Origin: Tetragonia tetragonoides | Lineage: Eukaryota > Streptophyta > Magnoliopsida > Caryophyllales > Aizoaceae | Assembly: GCA_038025085.1 (NCBI GenBank) | Contig: CM076141.1 | Location: 21,399,001-21,463,000, forward strand | Length of the DNA: 64,000 bases | Direction of reading: 5' to 3' | In this document: one piece after another, positions 13,092 through 23,487 of the stretch | Layout of the letters: each line of letters begins with the position of its first letter | Position numbering within the stretch: position 1 is the first letter of the stretch | Notes under the pieces: generated by a model | Database searches by the model: none | What the model saw: only the letters and a program-made list of their open reading frames with translations | Told to the model about the DNA's origin: nothing | Made by a program: the position numbers and the translations under genes

Positions 13092-13276
13092 CACTACAAA
13101 AAAAAGGGCCACTTGCTACTGATTTCTGCTACCGTCCATCAGTTCGGTCGCACCTTTATCAATGTAGCTCGTTCTTCATTATAAGCGATACTTTCCTCTT
13201 GGTCTCCTTTCAATTTAAACCTAACTATAAACCCTTCCTTAGTCATTTCATTCCCTGCCCCCTCCTACCTCTCAGC

Positions 13277-13325
<49 letters not shown>

Positions 13326-14387
13326 CCTCAACCTCCAGATCTGGAATCAACAGTTCCAGCACCCACCCCACCTCTCTTTCTCTCTCTTCCCTCACTCATT
13401 CTCCTTCATTTCTTCTTGCGTATCAATGGAACACAACCCAACCACAATAACACCATCATCGCATGCACCATCTTGTCTCTCTCACCATGCCATCTCATCT
13501 CAAACTCCATAAACCTCCATCAATTTCTTCTTTCCTCTTAATTACTTTGTCTTCTCCACCCATTTGGAGCACCAAAACCAGGCCACCACCCGTAGACGCC
13601 AACCACATGCTCTTTCGTTTTCCATTCATCATCGAAATCGTCTCCCTCTCTCTTCAATTCGCCCAGACTTAGAAATGAGGAAAGCATGAAGAAGAAGAAG
13701 ATGAGGATCTAGAAGGAAAGCGTGAAGAAGATCGGGGTCGATCTAGAAGAAGATCGGTGTTGATCTAGAAGAAGATCGGGTTTTGTTTTGTTTTTGTTAA
13801 ATTTTTCTTTTGTTTTTGTGTTTTTAGATTTACTGTTTACCGAATGTAATTTAATCCGTGAATTGTTTGCATTTTGATTTTCTTTGCAGGTTTCTAGGTC
13901 TGGGTTTGTGTTACAATTCTGGGTTTGTGTTGGGATTTTTTTTTTTTTTTTGTTTGTAAATAAATCGTCCTTAAGAAAACAGGTTGTAATTACAAGTTTA
14001 TTTTTTTTGGTTCCTTAGGTAATTCTAAATCTGGGTTTATCTATAATTTGATGAATTTGCATTTTGGTATGTTGTGTATTGGGTTGAATCTGTAACTTGA
14101 TGTTTGGACTTGAGAGTTAATACATGGAAAGGGAATTTGTTAATAGACAGATTAGCAGCCAAATTTTTGGCTTGCTAATCTGTTTTTTTTTTTTAAAACC
14201 AAAAAAACTTTTAGCGACCGACTAGCTTTGGTCGCTATATTTTTGCCACCGATTCTGCGACCGACATTTATTTAGCCACCAGACTTTTAGCGACCGACGA
14301 AAATCGGTCGCAAATGGAGTTTAGCGACCGATTTTACGATTTTGCGACCGATTTCGTCGGTAGCAAAATGTCTATTTTCTTGTAGTG
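13092..14387 (+). mobile_element. Non-autonomous CACTA (En/Spm-like) DNA transposon
   Basis: The 1296-bp unit begins CACTACAAAAAAAAGGGCCA and ends TTTTCTTGTAGTG, so the termini are inverted CACTACAA. It is flanked by the 3-bp duplication CCT (13089-13091 and 14388-14390), the length expected for CACTA elements. The right end (14208-14355) holds many copies of the subterminal motif GCGACCGA in both orientations; the left end has a weaker set (TCGGTCGC near 13145). No transposase is present. Inside are a CT microsatellite, three repeats of GATCTAGAAGAAGATCGG, and a TTTCTTTGCAG acceptor-like site. Confidence 0.9.
13276..13322. repeat. CT microsatellite
   Basis: A nearly perfect (CT)n tract with one TT interruption lies in the left part of the CACTA element. 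It resembles a pyrimidine-rich plant 5' untranslated region. The small frames across it are artefacts of the repeat. Confidence 0.9.
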
Positions 14388-14741
14388 CCTACTCCTCTTC
14401 TTTCCCAATATTGGAGCTATAGAAGAAGGATAAGCAAAGCAAGCAAGAACAACAAGCAAAAATGGAGAATTCAGATTTTCTCTCTCCAAGGGTTTCAAAA
14501 ACCCACTCTCAATTTTACCCCAAATTTGTGAGAAATCACAAATAAGACTTCAAATTATGCAAAGATTATGCAAAAGCAAGCAAATGCAAGCAAAAAGGAG
14601 CAAATTTGAGCAAGAAATGAAAATTAGGCAACAATGGAGGTAGAGAGAGAGAGTCTCGAAATTTTGGGAAGAAATGACCCAAAATTCGGCTCTCTGCCAA
14701 CTAAAACCCAAAACTGCGCCTCAGAACTGGCCCGGTTCAGG

Positions 14742-14890
14742 GACGCCCAGGCTTAGCGGCCCAGCCGCTGGCCCTGGCGGCCAGGCCAGGCGGCTGTCCC
14801 CAGCACCTTCGCACCGTCAGTTGAGCCGCTGAACGGCCCCGATAAGGCCACCCAGGGCTCAGCGGCCCTGCGCATGGCCGCTGAACCCAT
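14742..14890 (-). promoter_or_regulatory. GC palindrome cluster upstream of aORF2 (A)
   Basis: The stretch contains repeated CAGCGGC, GCCGCTG and GCGGCCAGGCC half-sites, the same vocabulary as before aORF1 of this element. It lies about 320 bp upstream of the aORF2 start on the minus strand. I see no clear TATA box between it and the start. Confidence 0.5.
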
Positions 14891-15145
14891 TTTCTCTTCC
14901 GCCTCTCACGGGGCGGGCCCGCAAGTTCAAATTCCCCGCGGAATTGCATTTCTCGACCGTTAGAAGCCCGGGAGATACGGGCACGTCACCCAAAATGATT
15001 CTTTTGCCCCCGCAACATGGTTTCCTATCTTAGGGACCCAGTATTATCTACTTTTTGCAAGCACAGGCGTGTTCTCTAATTTTCGCAGGCACAGGCACTT
15101 TATCTATTTTTTGCAGGCACAACTTTCCAAGACACAGGCACTACT

Positions 15146-15343
15146 AAAGCAGAGCTACGCAACGCTCTTTGACGTTGAGGCTATTAAAATTAGCGTCACG
15201 TTGGCACCCGCAAAGCAGAGCTACGCAACGCTCTTTGATGTTGAGGCTAATAAAATTAGCGTCACGTTGGCACCCGTAAAGTATAGCTATGCAACGTTCT
15301 TTGACGACGAGGCTATTAAAATTAGCATCGCGTTGGCACCCGC
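15146..15343 (+). repeat. Three 66-bp tandem repeats in the 3' untranslated region (A)
   Basis: Units run 15146-15211, 15212-15277 and 15278-15343. Copies 1 and 2 are nearly identical; copy 3 is diverged. Each of the first two can form AGAGC, 8-nt loop, GCTCT. Because 66 is a multiple of three, a frame stays open on both strands, which I take as chance. Tandem repeats between the last gene and the polypurine tract are typical of Tat elements. Confidence 0.85.
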
Positions 15344-15489
15344 AAAGCAGATAACTTTGACCACAGGCGGTCAGGAGTCTACCATTTTTCCCTTTTCTAA
15401 CATAAAGGGTTTTATTTTCAAAAAAAAAAAAAAAAACACATTGCAGGCATTTTTTAGCAAATTCTTTGACCTTCGCTTTCACAAGCTCG

Positions 15490-15506
15490 GCCAAAGTGGG
15501 GGTTTC
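15490..15506 (+). other. Polypurine tract (A)
   Basis: GCCAAAGTGGGGGTTTC lies directly before the LTR start TGTAGACACC. It would prime plus-strand DNA synthesis. Element B has the near-identical GCCAAAGTAGGGGCTTC at the same place. Confidence 0.8.
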
Positions 15507-17030
15507 TGTAGACACCCTAATCGGTTCTCATCTCCTGGCACCGCAACGCCCGATGATGATGGTAATGGATTAGCATGGACGTAAGTAGAAAAGGACATTG
15601 CTCGGAAATCTAGACCAAATTTCTTGAAACCTCAGTATTTGGCTAGCCCTTGTTATAAGGATTCAAACGCCTTTGACCTTGCCTCAATCAGGTTCTCGGA
15701 TCAAGAGATATCGCGTCTCGAAGATTTGGGTCAAAATCGCTCAATCCCGACCCCCTAGGTCAGCCCAAGGGAAATTTCGTAATAGTCTGAGCACAAAAAG
15801 CCAGAAAACCCTAGACACGCGCGCGCCTCCGGGCCCAGCAGATGACGCTGTCAGTCCGGCGGCACACGCGTGACAGTGGGGGCCTTCAGGGCAACCGCTG
15901 GGCTCCAGCTGCCTTCTGGCTGGCCGTTGGGCCTGTTTTCTTGCTGGGCCGAGTTTAGGCGCCTGGTTTCTTGCCCTAAGCCCCTAATTCCGTCCCTTAA
16001 CTCTATAAATTCTCCCTTTCACCATCTTTTGAGGGAGGTGGATCAGTTTATAATTTTGAGAGCATTGAGAGCACAAATATTCCCAAATCATAAGAGAATA
16101 CAGATTTTAAAGACTAAAGCAAGCCATTGCACCCAACCTAGCACCCAAGATTGAAGAGCAATTCAAATTCTACTAGTCCCGTTCGAATATAACGTCCAGG
16201 TTAACCATCCTGAGGGCCTAAATTCTTTATTAAATCTCTTGTTTATTGCTTATAATCATGTTTTACTTAGCTTTTGATTATGGTTAAATAAATTTGCATG
16301 CTAGGGTCCTTGTAATTTATTATGCATGATTAGTTTAATTTAAAGTTTGCATCTTTTTATTAGTTTATGGAAGTTTACATCTTTTTTTATAGTTTGTGCA
16401 TGCATGTAGCAACCTCCTAGGTTTATTTTAGCATAAAGTTAATATTTTTGCATTGTTCTTCCTTTGAAGTTACTAACAAATCTATTGATGTGCATGTGCA
16501 ATGCTTGGAGCGTTTAGCAAAGTGTGGTAGGTTGGAGCGTTAAATTATTGCTCTTATCTTTTTTTTTTTTTTTTTATGTCTTGATAATAGTATGCATGCA
16601 AATTAGATATAAATTGTTCAAAGTGATAACATAGGTAATTTTGTTGTCTTTAATCCACCTAGTTAATTTAGGATATTGGACGGCCGGATTTATATGGAAC
16701 CATATAGCATAGATAAATATTTGACATGGATAGGGTTAGTAGAAATCGTTTACCCGGGCGATTTAGATGAGATTCGTTTTGTTTATTTCGTACCTACACC
16801 CCCGAATTCAATATTTAGCCCCATGGGTATGAGTCAATTCCCAATAGAAATTGGGTGCACTTTTGATGGTTTCCAATTGTTTCCTAAAAATTGGTGGCGA
16901 CTTCATTACTTGCGAATAATTATTCCCCGTTATAAGTAAATTTAAATTGCATATGACGTATTATTTAAGAACCATTAATTCCAACGAAACACATATCAAT
17001 TCAGGCGCCGGAAAGGCGAGGGTTCTTACA
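15507..17030 (+). repeat. 3' LTR of element A
   Basis: The LTR begins TGTAGACACCC and ends GGTTCTTACA (1524 bp). U3 holds a GC-rich patch at 15825-15935 and a TATA box, TATAAAT, at 16004-16010. R contains a donor-like CCAG/GTTAAC (GT at 16200-16201) followed by CTGAGGGCC, a layout shared with the LTRs of B, C, D and E. A PBS-like TGGTGGCGACTTC lies at about 16894 inside the LTR. The last stretch before 17030 is TCAGGCGCCGGAAAGGCGAG. Frames within it are not genes. Confidence 0.85.
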
Positions 17031-17526
17031 CACATACATCACAGTCAAAGATCCCCCAAGCAGCTTTGAAGAAAGAAGTAGATAACCCATCTATCCCTAG
17101 ACTCTTGTCATCTGGAATAGAGAAAAGGGTAGCTTTAACCGTTGCATGGGTCATAGGAGCATTGTGTTGCTGACAATGATCTTCATTAATCAAAGGTCGT
17201 TCAGCTAGGACAGTGGGATCAAATACTTCAGCAGGACTGTCTGCACCTAGTAATCCCTCATAGAACGAGATACATGCATCACTAATCTCAGAGGGTTCAG
17301 ACCTCAGCACCCCATTTGCATCAACAATAGGACCCACTCTTGTCTTAGCTTTCCTTTCCATAACTCGAGCATGAAAGAACTTGATGTTCTCATAACTTTT
17401 AGTAATGTAGGTAGCTTTAGCTCTCTGGTATATAACTGCAAGCTCAGCTTTTCTTATCTTCAAGTAGTGACACATGGCATGTTTCTCCTCACTCACAAGT
17501 TGCTGGTTTAGCATATCACCATGCAT
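17031..17526 (-). pseudogene. LINE reverse transcriptase, N-terminal fragment
   Basis: On the minus strand the frame reads ENIKFFHARVMERKAKTRV, ISDACISFYEGLLG and IPDDKSLGIDGLSTSFFKAAW. These match the start of the RT domain of plant L1-type LINEs, where the last motif is usually IPDDKSPGPDGFS. The frame stops at 17031, where element A was inserted; the catalytic FADD region should lie left of element A, outside the window. Confidence 0.85.
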
Positions 17527-18110
17527 TCTCTCTTGAATCTCCAGAAGTTCTTTATGAGCAGCCTGGGTTCTCTTTGTAATGCTTTAATAATGATCTCTAT
17601 GTAGTGCTCTAAACTCATGTTTTAACATCTTCAACTTTTGAAAAATTCTAAATATTTTACACCGACTAACACTAGCAGACCACACCCTCAGCACAATCTG
17701 AAGGAACTTATGGATCATGAACCTATGCATTTAAGAATTTAAATGCCCTAGGTTTTCTAATAACATTCTCTTCAACAATAACAAGGGAAGGAGAATCATT
17801 TAAAATGTTTGCAGGAAAAAATGTCACAGTAAAGGAAACCCCATTGCAGATCCAGAACTTATTGGGCATGACTCTATCCAGTTTACTCCACACTCTATCC
17901 CCCCCTCCTACTAATTCCACCAAGTTAGCCTAGCACCTGTGGCAGGGAGATCAGTAAGAGTACAATCTGCAGCACATTGTGCAAAGTCATCAAATTCTCT
18001 ACCCACAATATCAGTCCCACTCAACTTTTCATCAGCCCTAAGAACTACATTAAAGTCACCTAGTGCTAGCCAAGGATGACTATCACTTGGAGAAATACCG
18101 CTCGGCTGTT
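17527..18110 (-). pseudogene. LINE endonuclease domain, decayed
   Basis: The segment encodes HPWLALGDFNVVLRADEKLSG and ATGARLTWWN on the minus strand, then VELVGGGDRVWSKLDRVMPN. These are the middle motifs of an apurinic-type endonuclease, which nicks target DNA. The N-terminal third of the domain is missing, and the rest to 17527 has stops. Confidence 0.8.
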
Positions 18111-19260
18111 GCCGAACTGTCTCATGTCCCAGCTTATTGCACTTAGCGCAATAATATGGCACCCATTCATAATATACTTCTTGTCTCAGAGGACCCAGGA
18201 ACACAGAGTTGATAGGTACCTAATCTAGCAATTTCTTGCTAACATCAACCTCCACAAGAACACGAGTATAAGAAATCTGCTCATTCTCCGAAGTGAATAT
18301 ATTAGCAAAGAGAGGGTTGCAAACCAATACTGAACATCCAGCCCATTGAAACGAATCCAAACAGGCACCCTACAAGCATCCATCTTATCCAGTCTGAAAT
18401 ACACACTCCATGGCTTCAGGACCCTCTCTTCAAGATTATATCACTATCCTCCTGGGCCTGGAATCTAAGAAAGAACCATCCGTTTGAGTGGTACTGAATC
18501 TTAGGTTCGATAACATGGGTCCAATTCTTGGCTTTGAATTCTTGCACAGTTGCCATTTTGTGTTCCCCCCAATAAAGAAACCCACCAAAGCAAACTTAAA
18601 AAATTCAATTTCTTCTTTAATGTCATCATAATCAATTTCAAGACACTCAACATAAGCAGCCTCAGGGATAAATTGAAGTGATAATCCTTTAGAATTACTA
18701 AAGATTAAATCCTAATGATTCTTACCTTGCCATCCTTTTCCCAAATTATCCCCCTCCATGAGGACCTTCATTATTTTTAGGGTCAAACACAGGATTATCA
18801 TAACCAGAACCACCCCCATTAATCACACACCCATTATTAAGCGAAGAAGAAAATCGCATCTGGGTTTATAAACCATAATTCCCCTAACTCAATGTTATTA
18901 TTTTTATCCAGGGATTCAAAAATACCTGGCGATGAAGATTTTTCAGTCCTCACTAATGGCGGATCAACCTCATGAATAATTGTTGATGATTGCCAATTTG
19001 TCGCATCTGGTTATCATCACCCTTCTCCTTCAATTTCCCATCCTTCCCCTTATTCGGATCAATCGATTTATCATGCACAACAAAATCAGTATTGGTTTAT
19101 TTCTTGGGTCTTCCTCTCTTACCTCGCGGAGGCATGGCGGAAAATGGCGTTCAAAACTGAAGGGTTCACTATCGCCCACCACGGAGAGAGTTTCTCTCAC
19201 TAACCGCCTTTCTTTTTGTTCACCTTCCTTCAAAAACTTCTGGATTAGTTATACATTAAC
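18111..19260 (-). pseudogene. LINE ORF1-like gag with DUF4283-type domain and zinc knuckle, fused to endonuclease
   Basis: Minus-strand reading starts at ATG 19135 (MPPRGKRGRPKK, then a stop). Near 18556 it gives FKAKNWTHVIEP and YHSNGWFFLRFQAQED, typical of the DUF4283 RNA-binding region of plant LINE ORF1. PVWIRFNGLDVQYW follows, then a zinc knuckle, YYEWVPYYCAKCNKLGHE. The frame passes straight from the knuckle into the endonuclease (18204-17911), so the end of ORF1 and the start of ORF2 have been deleted. Confidence 0.75.
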
Positions 19261-20518
19261 TGCACCTCTATGTTGAAAGTTGACATGGTTTGTCGACATA
19301 GAAATTAATGTCCAAGTATTATCCCTAACACTAAATCTCATTTTTTTAAATATGGATAAACTTTTCCATGGTCAAGTAGTATCAGCTCCTACAAAAATTA
19401 TTTTGGATATTAATTGTTGTTAACCATTTAATAGATAGAATTTTAGTAACTAACAAATAAACATAATAAATTATTAGTATTAAAAATCATAAAATGCATA
19501 AAATGAAATTTATATGCATTAGCGTTAGTCAAGGTGGTAAACAACATAGGTGACGTTCTACTGTCCCTTAAACACAACAATGATCCTCTTATATGCCGTC
19601 TCACTTGAAGTCACTACTCACCATGTAAACAGCACTTACTTTTAAGAGGATTATATAAAGCACATTAATAATAATTCCGGTCTTACTTGATTATTAATCT
19701 TTGTATTGTACAAAATTAATACTTAAAAGTTCGTTTATTTTCTACCGAAATTACATAAAAAATGAAGAAAATTTCATTGGATCAAATACAGGACATATAA
19801 ATCTCATTTTGAAGTACATTTCAATCCCTATCCAATGAAGTAAGAATTATAATTTTTAGAGTTCTGTAACCCAAGTTATATTATATTATAATTTTAACAA
19901 TTTGCTAATAATTGTAATTGTGACACTAATAAAGGCTAATAATGGTGAGCAATAATTGGTGACACTTGCTTGCTTACATGGCGTCTTAGGTGTCACCATT
20001 ACGCCAATGTGGACGCTTATGTGTCATCCCACGTATCGTCACCACACGAAGAAGGACCCATTTATCATATATACACTTGTTTTTATCGGAGTGCTTCGCA
20101 CGGGCTCGTAAAAATAACTTTACGAATATTTAAGTTTTTAATAATATTATTATTTCATGTGAAATGAATAGTATTTGTAAGATGCATTGTTTTACGTAAA
20201 GTTTCATGAGTTTGATAGTAATATTATCCAAAATTCATGAGAAGTGTGAATAAATTCATAATTAGTATGACAAATATTTCCTAATTGCAATAGCTTTTTA
20301 ATTATAGATTATATATATGGGATCAAAAGAACATATATTCAACAATTTAATGATATGTTAAATCAATGTAATCAAAGACATATTATTTTGACTCGTTAAT
20401 GTTGTTGAATTGGCAACTCCATGTTATTTAGCATCCTACCTGTTATATATGCACGACTATGATCCTCATATGTGGCGTCTAATGTATCGTCTCCACACGA
20501 ATAAAAGAGTAGTGTATT
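19261..20518. other. AT-rich spacer, no gene seen
   Basis: No coding sequence could be supported in these 1.26 kb. There are related phrases at 19565-19605, 19970-20050 and 20455-20500 built around GGCGTCT and CACACGAA. A possible hairpin, GGTGACAC with GGTGTCACC, lies at about 19960-19998. This may be decayed repeat DNA. Confidence 0.4.
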
Positions 20519-21885
20519 TGTGAAGACGCCTAAAAAGCGTTGTCAGATTTCTCCGCAAAAGCCATATGATGAAACGAGTAATTTTTAAACTTGAATGTTA
20601 TTTTTGCTTTGATACGTAAAATACGATCTCAGGTTTTTCCTCGATCACTCCTTTATTTCGATCATATTCAAAAGGCTCATCCAAGAGCTTTCCAATGACA
20701 CCTCTCGTGTCTTTTTCCGACCCCCTGTTGCATAGTTGCTAACCGAAACTAAAACCGTCTTTTACCGTGCAGGGGAAAAACGGTCTTTTCGCATTTTCAG
20801 TATATTAAAAATTCCTCCGAAAATGAAAATTGAATGGATGTCATTAAGACGACATCCAGCTGGCAGCCCCAGAGCCGCCAACGGCCCTGGCAATTTCGCT
20901 AGGGCCGCCAGGGGCTGTGGCGAGGGCCATCAGCAGCCCTCGCGAGGGCCCACTAGCGGCCCTTGCTGGGTCGGTTGAGGTCCATCTTTTTCAAGCCCGA
21001 TCTCCAAATTTTGGCCTCTCTTCACCCGTCCAACCCTACTTCTCTCCTTATAAATACGACCATCCTCCTTCAGTTCAAATCACACAGTCTACAGTTGACA
21101 ACCTCTATTCTCAGTGGAGTACTCCTAAGCTTCTCCCTCTTTCTTCTACAAAATCATTCTATTCTCGGTTGAGTACACCCGAGCTTCCCCCTCTTTCTTT
21201 ACTTGAGATCTATTTTTACTATTCAATTGCTAAATAGCATACAGTTCAGGTACTAACTCCTGAGAGCTCAAATTAAATTAATTGCGCTAACTGTTTTTGT
21301 TCTAGTAGTCAAAATGTAGATATCATGCAAATCATGCCTGTTATTGCTTCTTAAATTCCGTCTTTCAATTCTGTAAATAAGCATGTGTAACTATTGTAAT
21401 GCTCCATTATCCAATCGAATGCATTTCTACACAAGGGTCATTCTTGTGATGAACCCATTAATAGTCTAATTTAGTTTGCTAATCCGCTTTGTGTCGGAAT
21501 CATGTCTTTAAATTATTATGAAAACTTGAGTTAGTAGAGGTCGTCATAGAACAGGCAACTTGGGTGCCTAACACCTTCGCACCTCGTACCTTCTCCCCCG
21601 AACCCTTTATTCTTGGGTACTCATATGTTCTATTTGAGCGGGAGTTTTTCTAAAAATATGATTAGTTCACTTTTCACGCAATTGGGTTGTCCCTTTTGTT
21701 TCTCCCTTCGGTAAAGCGCCGGTAGCAGATTTGTGACCTCTTTCATGGTTTTTATTCAATTGAAGTATTTTCAAATGCTTTTTTAACTCGACAGTTTCTT
21801 GAACTTATCTAAAGCCCCCGGCTTACAAATTTTCTATAAGGACACACTCCGCGGAAGCGAGGCCAAAAGTTCCTGGGTCCTTACA
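20519..21885 (+). repeat. 5' LTR of element E
   Basis: The right end, GGTCCTTACA at 21885, is firm because the PBS follows. The left end is placed at TGTGAAGACGCC by likeness to TGTAGACACC and is less certain. A TATA box, TATAAATA, lies at 21049-21056. The donor-like TTCAG/GTACTAAC (GT at 21250-21251) is followed by CTGAG. Confidence 0.7.
20860..21056 (+). promoter_or_regulatory. LTR promoter of element E
   Basis: A GC-rich cluster (20860-20975) contains GCCGCCA, GGGCCGCC and CTAGCGGCCC. The last 10-mer also occurs upstream of aORF1 in element D of the same family. The TATA box follows at 21049-21056. Confidence 0.6.
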
Positions 21886-21886
21886 G

Positions 21887-21905
21887 TGGCGACTTCATTG
21901 GGGAT
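21887..21905 (+). other. Primer binding site (E)
   Basis: TGGCGACTTCATTGGGGAT starts one base after the LTR end. It is the same PBS type as in B (23469) and C (55010). I cannot name the primer tRNA with certainty. Confidence 0.8.
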
Positions 21906-22934
21906 TTATTTAAGAGGGTGAGACTCGAAGGCCAAGTTTGCTTAATTATTTAATAACATGTTCCATATATTGCATCATTTGCATGTGCCTTGGCACACCT
22001 TTTTACCCTTATCAACCCTTGAGGAAGTTTGGGTCGTAACTCGAAGACAACCCGTATATCTAAAGGAATATAAGGTTGTCCTATCATGCAAACCGACGCT
22101 TCCTCACCCACGGCTCGTCGATTCTTGATGAAAAGAATTACAATTGATGTGTCGACCATCCTCCGGATCGAAATTAGAATTTGTTATGGTGGCCTCACAT
22201 GATCCAAAAGCCTCTAGCCCACATTCGTGCATTCGCTTGCTTGTTTTGCATGTGTCGTTGTAATGCCCGTCTGATCACATGTTTTCCTGTAACTCCGTCG
22301 TTGTAATGTTTCCCTGAATGCGTGAATGTCATGACTATGTGCCAACCTGTACTTACGTGCTCGGAGTCTTTTTCTTTTATTTTTAGGTAGTTCCTAATGC
22401 CCAAAAATAGTGCGAGAATTAAATTCAATGAGCGCTCGTTTCCCCGATGATATATTTTCATATACTGTCAAAGTCATGAACAATTTTCTAGGACCTTTTT
22501 AGCAAAAAAAAAAGAGTCAATCCCTCCAATTTTCCCTCTCCCATTTAATTTCTTTTCTTTTGTTTCCTAGATGTAATTCAGATTCGGCAAACAAAAAAAA
22601 AAAAGCAACCAAAATATTAAAGGTGGCGTAAAACAAAAAATGGTACGCCGAAAAGAAAAAAAAATCGGAAAATCAAAAAATTAAATAAAATGCCGAATTC
22701 TTTTTATTTTATTTTATCCCATTTTCATTTTTCCCTTGAGTCTAGAAAAAAAATGATGGTCCGTCTTTTTTTCTATTTTTCTTATTTTCGTTCATCGACT
22801 TTATCTTTCCTTCAATATTAGGGGAAATATTTGGGCGTTTAGGCTTAATAATCTTTTTTTTTTAGGACAGTGTGTTTTTCTATGTGTGGGTCATTCCTTT
22901 TTCCTAGGTGAGAGTCTCATGGTCTTTCTTGTTA
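21906..22934 (+). other. Leader of element E
   Basis: Non-coding, with A-rich runs near 22504-22690. It parallels the leader of D (40582-41580) closely, down to GTGAGAGTCTC followed by TTGTTACTA. After that point E and D diverge. Confidence 0.65.
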
Positions 22935-23274
22935 CTACGAAAGAAAACACTGAAAGAGGTCCAACTTGACTTTCAACAAGACATCAAGCACATATCAATT
23001 CACTTTAACTACACAATGATCAGGACTGTTCAAGAATACCTTATCGAGATGACAGACCGGGTTGACAGGTTGAAAACTGACATCACCAACGTCAAGTCGA
23101 GAAAATTATGGGACACACCAATGTTTGCCCCCTCATCTTAAAATCGAAGATTCATATCTCAAGGGAAGCCCAATCATATTCCCCAAGACCAGAAAAAGAA
23201 ACGTAAGAGTGACGAATCTTCCTCAAACGTTTCATCAAAGGAAGGTCTTCTACCTTGAATCAAGCCAAGAAGGG
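22935..23274 (+). pseudogene. Unrecognised coding remnant between E leader and B LTR
   Basis: The first part reads LKEVQLDFQQDIKHISIHFN and EYLIEMTDRVDRLKTDITN, a charged, probably helical segment. After a stop near 23139 another frame gives QDQKKKRKSDESSSN, a basic then Ser-rich stretch. It sits where gag should begin but does not resemble the Gag of A-D. It ends exactly where the B LTR remnant starts. Confidence 0.4.
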
Positions 23275-23467
23275 AATTGGTGGCGACTTCCGATAATATT
23301 AATCATGTCCTTGGTACAAAAATCTCCATGTGCATATACACTGAAAGATTCACGAAATTCAATCACCCAACGCGCTCTCCCAGGCTGTCCGGAAAACCAG
23401 ACCCCCCGAAAGAAGGGCCGAAGGTTAGGCACACGGAAAAGAGGGGAGAAAAATACAGCAGCCTACA
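23275..23467 (+). repeat. Truncated 5' LTR of element B
   Basis: The last 193 bp of the LTR, ending AGCAGCCTACA, match 39568-39760 of the 3' LTR. The match begins at TTGGTGGCGACTTCC, itself PBS-like. The rest of the 5' LTR is gone. Confidence 0.85.
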
Positions 23468-23468
23468 A

Positions 23469-23487
23469 TGGCGACTTCACTGGGGAC
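23469..23487 (+). other. Primer binding site (B)
   Basis: TGGCGACTTCACTGGGGAC lies one base after the LTR end and is identical to the PBS of element C. Confidence 0.85.

Larger units (their letters stand above)
10566..14420 (-). pseudogene. aORF2 of element A: seven-exon antisense PMD gene, split by a CACTA element
   Basis: Exons by splice signals and protein match: E1 14420-14388 plus 13091-12879, E2 12669-11989, E3 11926-11777, E4 11699-11352, E5 11281-11129, E6 11056-10955, E7 10884-10566. Donors are GTAAGT, GTGCGT, GTAACG, GTAAAA, GTAAAT and GTAAAC; acceptors end TAG or CAG. E2 holds the plant-mobile-domain core HFWDTTNTFHFPNGEMMIS and LTGVPCMGTPIVYD. E7 encodes a tail rich in Pro and Tyr (YPSYPGYAGYPSYGG). 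The start codon reads ATA, a stop follows WGLPG near 12099, E4 has a stop, and E7 a frameshift. Confidence 0.75.
1..17030 (+). mobile_element. Element A: Tat-lineage Ty3/Gypsy LTR retrotransposon, 5' end outside window
   Basis: The order read from the sequence is leader, gag, protease, reverse transcriptase, RNase H, a second RNase H, integrase, two antisense genes, tandem repeats, polypurine tract and 3' LTR. Two RNase H domains in a Gypsy element are the mark of the Tat lineage. The 5' LTR and PBS lie to the left of the window. The element ends at TTACA (17030) inside the RT region of a minus-strand LINE, so the next five bases, CACAT, are the predicted target-site duplication. Every coding domain holds stops or frameshifts, and a CACTA transposon sits in an antisense gene, so the copy is not autonomous now. 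Confidence 0.9.
20519..23274 (+). mobile_element. Element E: 5' part of a Tat-like retrotransposon (same LTR family as D)
   Basis: The piece holds one LTR, a PBS, a leader of about 1 kb and a scrap of coding sequence, then stops where element B begins. LTR and leader match element D over nearly their whole lengths. The rest of this element is absent. Confidence 0.75.

Noticed and set aside
13199..13672. Two plus-strand frames in the CACTA element
   Set aside because: The first is mostly the CT microsatellite (poly Leu-Ser); the second lacks recognisable features and looks like UTR.
16676..16939. 87-codon frame in the LTR of A
   Set aside because: It lies in U5 between the donor-like site and LTR end; no similarity to known domains and not kept in other LTRs.
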